Positions 1 to 9,900 of a DNA stretch of 64,000 nt are shown here, piece after piece. Source of the DNA: MGBC113645 sp036308445 (GTDB taxonomy: Bacteria; Bacillota_I; Bacilli_A; Erysipelotrichales; Coprobacillaceae); assembly GCA_036308445.1 (NCBI GenBank), contig JAXJVS010000042.1, positions 7,354-71,353 of the forward strand. Direction: 5' to 3'. The notes beneath the pieces were generated by a model that worked only from the letters and a program-made list of their open reading frames with translations, made no database searches and was not told the origin of the DNA. The position numbers and the translations under genes are program-made. Numbering within the stretch: the stretch's first letter is position 1; each line of letters begins with the position of its first letter.

Positions 1-1
1 A

Positions 2-1264
2 AATAACTTAATTGCAGCCATGCTTGATAATTCTGTTCAACAAGGAAATCCATTAAATATTGATGTAAGACAAATTGTATGGAAAAGATGTGTTGACTTA
101 AATGATAGAGCTTTAAGACATATTGTTTGTGGTTTAGGTGGTAAATTACAAGGTGTCCCTAGAGAAGATGGCTTTGATATTAGTGTTGCTAGTGAGGTTA
201 TGGCCATTTTATGTTTAGCTACTTCTTTAGATGATTTAAAGCAAAGAGCAAGTCGTATGATTGTTGCTTATAATTATGCTGGTGAACCTGTAACTGTTGA
301 TGATATTGGAGCAACAGGTGCTGTTACATTATTATTAAAAGATGCTATTAAACCTAATTTAGTACAAACTTTAGATCATACTCCTGTGTTTGTACATGGT
401 GGTCCATTTGCTAATATTGCTCATGGATGTAATAGTGTTATGGCGACTAAATTAGCTATGAAGCTTGGTGATTATGCTATTACTGAAGCTGGTTTTGGAG
501 CTGATTTAGGGGCAGAAAAATTCTTGGATATTAAATGTCGTCAAGCTGGTTTAAAACCAGATGCAGTTGTGATTGTGGCTACTGTACGTGCTTTAAAGAT
601 GCATGGTGGTGTTGCTAAAAAAGATTTAGGAGTAGAGAATTTAGATGCTTTAAGAGCTGGTATTGAGAATTTAGAAAAACATATTGAAAATATTCAAAAA
701 TATGGTTTACCAAGTGTAGTTGCTATTAATGCTTTCCCAACTGATAGCGAAGCTGAGTTACAGTTATTAAATGAAATCTGTAAAGCTAAAGGTGTTGATG
801 TAGCTATTTCTAAAGTATGGGCACTAGGTGCTGATGGTGGTATCGAATTAGCTGAAAAATTATTAGATGTATTAGAAAATAAAGAAGCTAACTTTACACC
901 AATTTATGAATTAGATATGCCAATTGCTGATAAAATTAAGACTATTGCAAAAGAAATCTACGGTGCAGATGATGTCGTATTTACAAAGAAAGTTTTAAAT
1001 AAAATCAAAAAATATGAGGCTCAGGGATTAGGACATTTACCTATCTGTGTAGCTAAAACTCAATATTCTTTATCAGATGATCAAACATTATTAGGAAGAC
1101 CAACTGGCTTTAAAGTAACTATTAATGAATTAATTCCTAATACTGGTGCAGGATTCTTAGTTGCAATTAGTGGGGATATTATGCGTATGCCTGGATTACC
1201 AAAAGTTCCTGCTGCTGTTAATATGGATATTGATGAAAATGGAAGAATAGTAGGATTATTCTAA
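2..1264 (+). CDS. fhs: Formate--tetrahydrofolate ligase, 5'-truncated by window edge
   Basis: ATP-dependent ligation of formate to tetrahydrofolate, giving cytosolic 10-formyl-THF. The reading frame is open from base 2 and runs to TAA, encoding about 420 residues, roughly the C-terminal three quarters of a family that is usually near 555 residues. Conserved stretches include TEAGFGADLGAEKF and VVIVATVRALKMHGG, both typical of Fhs. The first ATG in view is internal, so the true start lies upstream of the window. It directly precedes the purine operon, whose PurN and PurH consume its product, so the placement makes metabolic sense. A compact hairpin follows the stop codon. Confidence 0.95.
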   Translation, partial: NNLIAAMLDNSVQQGNPLNIDVRQIVWKRCVDLNDRALRHIVCGLGGKLQGVPREDGFDISVASEVMAILCLATSLDDLKQRASRMIVAYNYAGEPVTVDDIGATGAVTLLLKDAIKPNLVQTLDHTPVFVHGGPFANIAHGCNSVMATKLAMKLGDYAITEAGFGADLGAEKFLDIKCRQAGLKPDAVVIVATVRALKMHGGVAKKDLGVENLDALRAGIENLEKHIENIQKYGLPSVVAINAFPTDSEAELQLLNEICKAKGVDVAISKVWALGADGGIELAEKLLDVLENKEANFTPIYELDMPIADKIKTIAKEIYGADDVVFTKKVLNKIKKYEAQGLGHLPICVAKTQYSLSDDQTLLGRPTGFKVTINELIPNTGAGFLVAISGDIMRMPGLPKVPAAVNMDIDENGRIVGLF

Positions 1265-1284
1265 AAGACACGTTTGTGTCTTTT
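1263..1284 (+). terminator. Hairpin after fhs
   Basis: A perfect 9-bp stem (AAAAGACAC, loop GTTT, GTGTCTTTT) overlaps the fhs stop codon. Only four T residues end it, so it may terminate partially and let some fhs transcripts enter the pur operon. Confidence 0.6.
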
Positions 1285-1312
1285 GGTGTTTAAATATGAA
1301 AGGATAGATAAA

Positions 1313-1804
1313 ATGAAAAAAGTTGCAATTATTATGGGCTCTACAAGTGATTTATCAAAAGTGGAGCCAGCTATTGAAATTCTTAAGAGCTATGATGTAG
1401 AAGTCAGTGTAAGATGTTTATCAGCACATCGTGCTCACATTGGTTTAAGCAATTTTATAAAGGAAACTGAAACAGATGGTACTGAAGTGATTATTGCTGC
1501 TGCTGGAATGGCAGCTGCTTTACCTGGCGTAGTTGCTTCTCAAACAGTATTACCAGTTATTGGTGTACCTATTAGTGGTTCTACATTAGATGGAATGGAT
1601 GCTTTGTTGTCAATTGTTCAGATGCCTTCTGGTATTCCGGTTGCTACTGTGGCAATTAATGGAAGCAAGAATGCTGCTTATTTAGCACTTCAGATTATGG
1701 CTATTAAACATGAAGATATTAAGAATCAGTTATTAGATTATCGTAAAGAAATGGAAGTTGGCGCTATGAAAGCTAACGAAGAAGTTATTGAAAAATATAA
1801 ATAG
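1313..1804 (+). CDS. purE: 5-(carboxyamino)imidazole ribonucleotide mutase / AIR carboxylase PurE
   Basis: Purine step forming CAIR. The 163-residue length, the N-terminal MGSTSDLS phosphate loop and the catalytic SAHR motif identify PurE. The LLSIVQMPSGIPVATVAI stretch is class I-like. The start at 1313 follows AAAGGATAG; an upstream in-frame ATG at 1274 lies inside the terminator hairpin and was not used. The loop that normally reads AAHLPG is AAALPG here, so a conserved His is replaced by Ala. No purK is present in this operon, although class I PurE normally depends on PurK. Whether the enzyme is a mutase or a direct carboxylase cannot be settled from sequence. Confidence 0.93.
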   Translation: MKKVAIIMGSTSDLSKVEPAIEILKSYDVEVSVRCLSAHRAHIGLSNFIKETETDGTEVIIAAAGMAAALPGVVASQTVLPVIGVPISGSTLDGMDALLSIVQMPSGIPVATVAINGSKNAAYLALQIMAIKHEDIKNQLLDYRKEMEVGAMKANEEVIEKYK

Positions 1805-1817
1805 GAGGATAAGAAAA

Positions 1818-2519
1818 ATGAAATTATTGTATGAAGGAAAAGCAAAACAAGTTTATGAAACAGAAAATAGTGATGAATATGTGATTCACTATAAAGATGA
1901 TGCTACTGCTGGTAATGGGGTTAAACATGATCAATTTGAAGGAAAAGGTGTATTAAATAACACTATTTCTTGTATTATTTTTGATATGTTAGAAGAAGCT
2001 GGAATCAAAACTCATATGATTGAAAAAATCAATGAAAGAGATATTAGAGTTAAGAAAGTGGATATCTTCCCATTAGAAGTTATTATTAGAAATATTACTA
2101 CTGGTTCTTTCTGTAAAAGATTAGGTGCTAAAGAAGGTATTGTATTAGCTGAACCAATCTTTGAAATTTGTTATAAAAATGATGAATATGGTGATCCATT
2201 AATTAATGATGATCATGCTGTTGCATTAGGTTTGGCTACTAGAGAAGAATTAGCTTATATTAGACAATCTACTTTAAAAATTAATGAATTATTAAAAGAG
2301 TTCTTCTTAAAATTAAATTTAAAATTAGTTGATTTTAAGATTGAATTTGGTAAAACATCAGATGGTGAAATTTTATTAGCTGATGAAATTTCTCCAGATT
2401 CTTGTCGTTTATGGGATGTAGATACAAATCAAAAATATGATAAAGATGTATTTAGACAAGATATTGGTGATTTAATTGAAACTTATAAAGCAGTTCTTGC
2501 AAGAATGGAAAATAAATAA
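1818..2519 (+). CDS. purC: SAICAR synthetase PurC
   Basis: Joins CAIR and aspartate with ATP to give SAICAR in the cytosol. The 233-residue protein starts MKLLYEGKAKQVYET and carries the family motifs VIIRNITTGSFCKRLG and LLADEISPDSCRLWD. The start at 1818 has a near-perfect AGGAGGA site that overlaps the end of purE. A longer in-frame start at 1788 inside purE was rejected for lack of spacing to a ribosome site. Length and motifs are normal. Confidence 0.96.
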   Translation: MKLLYEGKAKQVYETENSDEYVIHYKDDATAGNGVKHDQFEGKGVLNNTISCIIFDMLEEAGIKTHMIEKINERDIRVKKVDIFPLEVIIRNITTGSFCKRLGAKEGIVLAEPIFEICYKNDEYGDPLINDDHAVALGLATREELAYIRQSTLKINELLKEFFLKLNLKLVDFKIEFGKTSDGEILLADEISPDSCRLWDVDTNQKYDKDVFRQDIGDLIETYKAVLARMENK

Positions 2520-2535
2520 ATAAAGGAGATTAACA

Positions 2536-3561
2536 ATGGATTATAAAAAAGCTGGTGTAGATATTGAAGCTGGATATAAATCAGTTGAATTAATGAAAAA
2601 ACATGTTAAGGAAACAATGAGACCTGAAGTTTTAGGTGGATTAGGTGGATTTGCTGGAGCTTTTGATTTAAGTGGTATTAAAAATATGGAAGAACCAGTA
2701 TTATTATCTGGAACTGATGGTTGTGGTACAAAGGTTAAATTAGCATTTGTCATGGATAAACATGATACTATTGGTATTGATGCTGTAGCTATGTGTGTTA
2801 ATGATATTGCTTGTTCTGGTGGTGAACCTTTATTCTTCTTGGATTATATTGCATGTGGTAAAAATTATCCTGAAAAGATTGCAACTATCGTAAGTGGTGT
2901 TGCTCAAGGTTGTATTCAGTCTGAATGTGCTTTAGTTGGTGGAGAAACTGCTGAGCATCCAGGATTAATGCCTGAAGATGATTATGATTTAGCAGGATTC
3001 GCAGTTGGAGTTGTTGATAAGAAAGATATTATTGATGGTTCTAACATTAAACCTGGTGATACTTTGATTGGTATAGCTTCAAGTGGTGTTCATAGCAATG
3101 GTTTTTCATTGGTAAGAAAAGTGTTTGAAATGACGAAAGAATCTTTAGATACATATTATGATGAATTAGGTAAAACATTAGGAGAAGCTTTAATTGAACC
3201 TACAAGAATTTATGTTAAAGCTTTAAAGAATGTAAAAAATGCTGGAGTTAAGATTGAAGGTTGTTCACATATTACAGGTGGTGGATTCTTTGAAAATGTA
3301 CCTAGAATGTTACCTGAAGGTATTAAAGCTATTATTAAGAAAGATAGTTATAAAGTTCCACCAATCTTTGGATTGATTGCGAAAAATGGTAATGTGGCTG
3401 AAGATATGATGTATAATACATTTAATATGGGATTAGGTATGGTTATTGCAGTGGATCCTAGTGATGTAGATAAGGCTATGAATGCAATTAAAGATGCTGG
3501 TGATCAATGTTATGTTGTTGGTCATGTTGTTTCTGGTGATAAAGGAGTAGAATTATGCTAA
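2536..3561 (+). CDS. purM: Phosphoribosylformylglycinamidine cyclo-ligase PurM (AIR synthetase)
   Basis: ATP-dependent closure of FGAM to AIR. The 341-residue protein is of usual length. DGCGTKVKLAF near the N-terminus and GGETAEHPGLMP mid-protein are the PurM/PurL-fold nucleotide and metal sites. It starts at 2536 after AAAGGAG. It precedes purN with a 7-base overlap, suggesting translational coupling. Confidence 0.96.
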   Translation: MDYKKAGVDIEAGYKSVELMKKHVKETMRPEVLGGLGGFAGAFDLSGIKNMEEPVLLSGTDGCGTKVKLAFVMDKHDTIGIDAVAMCVNDIACSGGEPLFFLDYIACGKNYPEKIATIVSGVAQGCIQSECALVGGETAEHPGLMPEDDYDLAGFAVGVVDKKDIIDGSNIKPGDTLIGIASSGVHSNGFSLVRKVFEMTKESLDTYYDELGKTLGEALIEPTRIYVKALKNVKNAGVKIEGCSHITGGGFFENVPRMLPEGIKAIIKKDSYKVPPIFGLIAKNGNVAEDMMYNTFNMGLGMVIAVDPSDVDKAMNAIKDAGDQCYVVGHVVSGDKGVELC

Positions 3562-4145
3562 AGATAGCAGTATTTGTTTCTGGTGGAGGGACTGATTTAC
3601 AATCAATTATTGATGCTGCTACTAATAAAGAAATCAATGTTGATATTAGATTGGTTATTTCTAATAGAAAGAAAGCATATGGATTAGAACGTGCTAAAAA
3701 TGCTGGTATTAAAGCAGAGTGGATTAAGGATGAAGATATCATTCTTCAAAGATTAGAAGAAGAAGAGATTGACTTGATTGTATTAGCTGGTTATTTAGCT
3801 ATTGTTTCAGAAAAGTTGATTAATAAGTATAAAAATAGAATTATTAATATTCATCCATCATTGATTCCTTCTTTCTGTGGTCCTGGTTTTTATGGTTTAC
3901 ATGTTCATGAAGCTGCACTTAAAAGAGGTGTTAAGGTAAGTGGCGCAACTGTTCATATTGTTTCACCTGTTGTAGATGGTGGACCAATTATCTTACAGGA
4001 AGCAGTAGATATTTCTGATTTAAAGACTGCTGAAGATATTCAAGCGAGAGTATTAGAAATAGAACATCGTATTTTACCAAAGGCTGTTGGCTTATTTGCT
4101 GATAATAGAATTAAAATTGAAGATGAAAGGGTAGAGATATTATGA
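3555..4145 (+). CDS. purN: Phosphoribosylglycinamide formyltransferase PurN
   Basis: Transfers a formyl group from 10-formyl-THF to GAR. The 196-residue protein has the expected INIHPSLIPSF segment (catalytic Asn and His), a VSGATVHIV strand and a DGGPI segment with the catalytic Asp. The N-terminal substrate loop reads SGGGTDLQS, a variant of the usual SGxGSNLQA. It overlaps both neighbours by a few bases. Its co-substrate comes from fhs at the left edge of the window. Confidence 0.95.
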   Translation: MLKIAVFVSGGGTDLQSIIDAATNKEINVDIRLVISNRKKAYGLERAKNAGIKAEWIKDEDIILQRLEEEEIDLIVLAGYLAIVSEKLINKYKNRIINIHPSLIPSFCGPGFYGLHVHEAALKRGVKVSGATVHIVSPVVDGGPIILQEAVDISDLKTAEDIQARVLEIEHRILPKAVGLFADNRIKIEDERVEIL

Positions 4146-5665
4146 GAAGAGCATTAGTTTCTGTTACAAATAAAGATGGTGTTGTTGAATTTTGTAAAGG
4201 TCTTGAAAAGTTAGGTTTTGAAATTGTTTCTACAGGTGGAACAATGAAAAAATTAGTTGATGAAGGTGTTAAAGCTATTGCGATTGATGATGTTACAGGA
4301 TTCCCTGAAATGTTAGATGGTAGAGTAAAAACTTTACATCCAAAAGTTCATGGTGGTTTATTATTTAGAAGAGATTTAGAAGAACATGTTAAGACTGTTG
4401 AAGAACATGGTATTATTCCTATTGATTTAGTATGTGTTAATTTATATGAATTTGAAAAAGCTTTAAAGGCAGGTAAGCCTATGGCTGATATGATTGAAAA
4501 TATTGATATTGGTGGTCCTTCTATGATTAGAAGTGCTGCTAAAAACTTTAAAGATGTTTTAATTGTTACTGATCCTGCTGATTATGATAAAGTATTAGAA
4601 GCTTTAGAAAATAATACTGATGATTATGATTTTAGATTAAATTTAGCTTATAAAGCATTTAGTACTACAGGTGCTTATGATGCGATGATTTCTAGATATT
4701 TTGCAGGTGTTGTTGGTGATGAATTCCCAGATACTTTAAATATTTCTTTAAAGAAAGTAGAACATTTACGTTATGGTGAAAACTCTCAACAGGCAGCTAA
4801 TAAATATGAAGATCCATTTGTTCAAAAATCATTATTAGATTATGAACAGTTACATGGTAAAGAAATTTCTTTCAATAATGTTAATGATTTATATGGCGCT
4901 GTTGCAGTTGTTAGAGAATTTGGTGATCAAATTGTGACTGCAGCTATTAAGCATTCTACTCCTTGTGGTGTAGCTATTGGTGAAACTGGATATGATTCTT
5001 ATATGAAAGCTTATGAAGCTGATCCTCAATCTATCTTTGGTGGAATTGTTGCAGTTAATTATAAAGTAGATAAAGCTACAGCAGAGCAGATGCACAAGAT
5101 TTTCTTAGAAATTGTAGCTGCTCCTGACTTTGATGATGATGCTTTAGAAGTTTTAAAGAAAAAGAAAAATTTACGTATTTTAAAATTAAAGAATTTAGAT
5201 GCTAGAGAAGCTAAATATGATATAAAATATTTAGAAGGTAAAGTATTAGTTCAACAATTAAATAAAGAAATGATTAAAGAAATGAAAGTTGTAACTGATG
5301 CTCAACCTACAGTAACTCAATTATCAGATATGGAATTTGGTATGAAAGTTGTTAAATATGTAAAATCTAATGCTATTTGTATTGTTAAAAATGGTGTGAC
5401 TTTAGCTATTGGTGGTGGACAAACTTCACGTGTATGGGCTTTAGAAAATGCTATTCATAATAATCAAGATAAAGATTTTGATGGTGCAGTTCTTGCAAGT
5501 GATGCTTTCTTCCCATTTAATGACTGTGTTCAAGTTGCAGTAGATGCTGGTATTAAAGCAATTATTCAACCAGGTGGTAGTGTAAGAGATCAAGATTCTA
5601 TTGATTTATGTAATGAACATAATATCCCAATGGTATTTAGTGGATATAGACATTTTAGACACTAG
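4142..5665 (+). CDS. purH: Bifunctional AICAR formyltransferase / IMP cyclohydrolase PurH
   Basis: Performs the last two steps to IMP. The 507-residue protein has an N-terminal MGS-like IMP cyclohydrolase domain (STGGTMKKL, VTGFPEMLDGRVKTLHPK) and a C-terminal AICAR transformylase domain with KHSTPCGVAIG and PGGSVRDQDSID. The ATG at 4142 overlaps the purN TGA stop. Length and key motifs are normal for a bacterial PurH. Confidence 0.96.
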   Translation: MRRALVSVTNKDGVVEFCKGLEKLGFEIVSTGGTMKKLVDEGVKAIAIDDVTGFPEMLDGRVKTLHPKVHGGLLFRRDLEEHVKTVEEHGIIPIDLVCVNLYEFEKALKAGKPMADMIENIDIGGPSMIRSAAKNFKDVLIVTDPADYDKVLEALENNTDDYDFRLNLAYKAFSTTGAYDAMISRYFAGVVGDEFPDTLNISLKKVEHLRYGENSQQAANKYEDPFVQKSLLDYEQLHGKEISFNNVNDLYGAVAVVREFGDQIVTAAIKHSTPCGVAIGETGYDSYMKAYEADPQSIFGGIVAVNYKVDKATAEQMHKIFLEIVAAPDFDDDALEVLKKKKNLRILKLKNLDAREAKYDIKYLEGKVLVQQLNKEMIKEMKVVTDAQPTVTQLSDMEFGMKVVKYVKSNAICIVKNGVTLAIGGGQTSRVWALENAIHNNQDKDFDGAVLASDAFFPFNDCVQVAVDAGIKAIIQPGGSVRDQDSIDLCNEHNIPMVFSGYRHFRH

Positions 5666-5675
5666 GAGGATATCA

Positions 5676-6929
5676 ATGAAAGTATTAATTATTGGAAGTG
5701 GTGGTCGTGAACATGCGATTGCTTATGCTTTAAATAAAAGTGAAAAAGTTGATGAAATTCATGCAATTCCAGGTAATCCTGGAATTGCTAAGATTGGGAC
5801 TTGTCATAAAGGTAGTGTAGAAGATTTAGATGGTATTTTAAAATTTGTCGAAGAAAATGATATTAATTTTACAGTTATTGGTCCAGAAGTTCCTTTATGC
5901 ATGGGATTAGCTGATTTATTAGAAGGTAAAGGTCATAAAGTTTTTGGTCCTACAAAAGTAGCTGCTACTTTAGAAGGAAGTAAAGCTTTCTCTAAGGATT
6001 TTATGGCGAGACATCATATTCCTACTGCTGCTTATAAAGAAGTCAACAGTTATGATGAGGCCGTAGAAGCTTTAGTTGATTTTTCTTATCCTGTTGTTGT
6101 TAAAGCTGATGGTTTAGCTGCAGGTAAAGGTGTTGTTATTTGTGAAGATGAGCAAATGGCAAAAGATACTTTAAAAGAGATGATGATTGAAGGTAGCTTA
6201 GATGGTGCTGGAAGTAAAGTTGTATTAGAAGAATTCTTAACTGGATTTGAATGTTCATTACTTTGCTTTGTAGATGGTGATACCATTGTACCAATGGTAA
6301 GTGCTAAAGATCATAAACAAGTATATGACGGAAATATTGGACCTAATACAGGAGGTATGGGAACTGTTTCACCTAATCCGTTTATGCCTGATAATATGGA
6401 TGAAGTATTAAAGAAAGATATTTTAGATCCATTTATGGCTGGTTTAAAAGCAGATAATATGGATTATCGTGGAGTTGTATTTATTGGTTTAATGATTGAA
6501 AACAATAAAGCTAAAGTATTAGAATTTAATGTTCGTTTTGGTGATCCTGAAACTCAATCTATCCTACTTCGTTTAGATAGTGATTTATTTGATATTATGA
6601 CAGCTGTATCAACGAGAACATTAAATACTGTTGATGTGAAATGGAAAGATGAACATGTTGCATGTTTAGTGCTTGCTAGTGGGGGATATCCAGGAAGTTA
6701 TGAGAAAGGTAAAGTCATTACTGGATTAGAAGATGTTGATGATGATATTATTGTTTTTCATGCTGGAACATCATTTAATGGAGATGATGTTGTGACAAGT
6801 GGAGGTCGTGTATTAAATATTTGTGCTTTAGGTTCTTCTTTAGAAGAAACAAGAGAAAAAGTATACAAGGCTGCTGATGTTATTGATTTTGAAGGTAAAT
6901 ATTATCGTAAAGATATTGGTCTTAATTAA
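5676..6929 (+). CDS. purD: Phosphoribosylamine--glycine ligase PurD (GAR synthetase)
   Basis: ATP-grasp enzyme joining phosphoribosylamine and glycine. The 417-residue protein starts MKVLIIGSGGREHAIAY and contains FTVIGPEVPL, VVVKADGLAAGKGV and LEFNVRFGDPETQ, which are the family signatures. The start at 5676 follows AGGAGGATATCA, directly after the purH stop. An earlier in-frame ATG within purH lacks a ribosome site. Confidence 0.96.
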   Translation: MKVLIIGSGGREHAIAYALNKSEKVDEIHAIPGNPGIAKIGTCHKGSVEDLDGILKFVEENDINFTVIGPEVPLCMGLADLLEGKGHKVFGPTKVAATLEGSKAFSKDFMARHHIPTAAYKEVNSYDEAVEALVDFSYPVVVKADGLAAGKGVVICEDEQMAKDTLKEMMIEGSLDGAGSKVVLEEFLTGFECSLLCFVDGDTIVPMVSAKDHKQVYDGNIGPNTGGMGTVSPNPFMPDNMDEVLKKDILDPFMAGLKADNMDYRGVVFIGLMIENNKAKVLEFNVRFGDPETQSILLRLDSDLFDIMTAVSTRTLNTVDVKWKDEHVACLVLASGGYPGSYEKGKVITGLEDVDDDIIVFHAGTSFNGDDVVTSGGRVLNICALGSSLEETREKVYKAADVIDFEGKYYRKDIGLN

Positions 6930-6938
6930 TGGGGTGAA

Positions 6939-9900
6939 ATGATGAATAAAGTTTATCGTATTTATGTAGAAAAAAGAAAAGAGTTTGCTGTAGAGGCTGC
7001 TGAAATCTTAGAAAACTTAAAAACACAATTAAAATTGAGTGATTTAGAAGCTTTAAGTGTTGTTAATCGTTATGATGTCCAAGGTGTTAGTGAAGAAGTA
7101 TTGAATCAGGGAATTCCTACTATTTTAGCAGAACCTATGGTTGATGATGTTTTAATGGAAGATTATCCAGTAAGTGATGGATCAATTGTGTTTGCAATTG
7201 AGTATCTTCCTGGTCAATATGATCAAAGAGCTGATGCTTGTGAACAATGTTTTCAATTATTAACTGGAGAAAAGAATGTTAAAGTTAAATGTGCTAAGTT
7301 AATTGTATTAACTGGTGAATTAACAAAAGAGGATGTCAAACGTGTTCAAAACTATTTAATCAATCCGGTAGATCAGAGATTAGCTAATTTAGCAAAACCT
7401 GAAGATTTAGCAGATACTGAAGTGGTGATTAATCCTGTACCAGTAATTGAAGGATTTATTAACTTTGATGACGAACAATTACATCAGTATATTAAAGATA
7501 ATGGCATGGCTATGAACTATGATGATCTTAAAGTTACACAGGATTATTTTAAAGATGAAGAACATAGAGATCCTACTGAAACTGAATTAAAGGTATTAGA
7601 TACATATTGGTCTGATCATTGTCGTCATACAACATTTGCAACTATTATTACTGATTTAGATATTGAAAGTGGAGCTTTCAAAGAAATATTAGCTAAAGAT
7701 GTTGAAGATTATAAAACTTCTAGACATTTAGTTTATGGAGTAGATACAAAACGTCCATTAACTTTAATGGATTTAGCAACTATCTCTATGAAAGAATTAA
7801 GAAAAACAGGATATTTAGATGATTTAGAAGTTTCTGAAGAAATTAATGCTTGTTCAGTTGAATTGAAAGTCCACACAACAGATGGTGAAGAAGACTGGTT
7901 ATTAATGTTTAAAAATGAAACACATAACCACCCAACAGAAATTGAACCTTTTGGGGGAGCTGCAACTTGTTTAGGTGGAGCTATTCGTGATCCATTATCT
8001 GGTCGAGCATATGTATATCAATCTATGCGTATCACTGGTGCAGGTGATCCTAGAAAATCATTAGATGAAACTTTAAAAGGAAAACTTCCTCAAAGAAAAA
8101 TCTGTCAAGAAGCTGCTCATGGTTTTTCAAGCTATGGTAATCAGATTGGCTTGACTACTGGTTATGTTCATGAAATTTATGATGAAGGATATGTTGCGAA
8201 AAGAATGGAAGTGGGAGCAGTAGTAGCTGCTGCACCAAAAGAACAAGTGAAACGTTTAGAGCCTTTAAAAGATCATATTGTTTTATTGATTGGTGGTAGA
8301 ACAGGTAGAGATGGTATTGGTGGAGCTACAGGTTCTTCTAAATCTCATGAGTTAAAAACAACTACAACTGCTGGAGCTGAGGTTCAAAAAGGAAATCCAG
8401 TAGAAGAAAGAAAAATTCAAAGATTATTTAGAAACAAAGCTGTTTCTGAAAAAATTATTAGATGTAATGACTTTGGAGCAGGTGGGGTCTGTGTAGCAGT
8501 AGGAGAGCTTGCACCAGGTTTAAATATTAATTTAGATGCTGTATTAAAGAAATATGAAGGGTTAACTGGTACTGAGTTAGCTATTTCTGAATCTCAAGAA
8601 CGTATGGCAATCGTTATTGAAGAAAAAGATGAAGAATTTATTAAACAAGCATGTTTTGATGAAAACTTAGAAGTGGTAAGAGTTGCAGTTGTAACTGATA
8701 ATAATCGTTTAACTATGAATTATTTAGGACAAACTGTAGTTGATATTGATAGAGCATTCTTAGATAAAAATGGTGCTTCTCGTCATCAGAACATAGAAGT
8801 TAAATTACCAGATTTCGAAAATACTCCTTTTGATGAAGTTAAACAAAATTCATTTATTGAAACTTCTAAGGAAGTATTAAGTCGTTTGTCTGTATGTGGT
8901 CAAAAAGGATTAATTGAAAGATTTGACTCTTCAATTGGTAATAATACTGTATTGTCACCTTTTGGTGGTAGAACTTTAAGAACTGAAACGGAAGGTATGG
9001 CTGCATTAATTCCTGTACTAGGTAAAGAAACAACAACATGTTCTATTATGAGTTATGGATATAATCCAGTTATTTCTAAATGGTCACCATATCATGGTAG
9101 TATGTATGCAATTGTTGAATCTGTAGCTAAGATTGTTGCTATGGGAGGAAATTATCATACAATTCGTTTCTCATTCCAGGAATATTTTGAAAAATTATTA
9201 GATGTTCCTTCTAAATGGGGTAAACCTTTTGCAGCATTACTAGGAGCTTATAGAGTACAATCTGAATTAAAATTACCTTCTATTGGTGGTAAAGATTCTA
9301 TGTCTGGTTCTTTTGAAGATTTAGATGTTCCTCCGACATTAGTTTCATTTGCAATTACTGGCGGGGATGTTAAATATGTAATGACTCCGGAATTAAAAGA
9401 AGCAGGACATACTTTAGTGGAATTTGTATTACCTAAAGATGAATTCTATGTATATGATTTTGATGCATTAAAAGTTCAATATGATGCTATTATGGATTTA
9501 ATGAAAGCTGGAAAAGTTTATAGTGCTTATACAGTTAAAGATGGTGGTATTATTGAAGCTGTTTATAAGATGGCGTTTGGTAATGCAGTAGGTGTTGAAT
9601 TAAATAATGATTTAACACTAGAAACATTAGTTGAAAAGAATTATGGTAACATTATTGTTGAAGTAGAAAATGATGATGTTGTTGTATTAGAGAATACACG
9701 AATCATTGGTCATACAACTCATACTAATAGCATTGCTTATAACAATGAATTATTATCATTAGATGAAGCATATAAAGTATATGCTGATGTATTAGATGAT
9801 GTATATCCTACAACTGCTATTGCTCCGACTCATGAAGTGATGATTAAAGATTGTAATGAAAGACCGGTATTAAAAGCTGCTAAAACTTACGATGAAGTTA

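Noticed and set aside
6086..6286. Minus-strand open frame inside purD, with many similar ones elsewhere
   Set aside because: Lies fully within a well-supported gene on the other strand with no ribosome site; a shadow frame.
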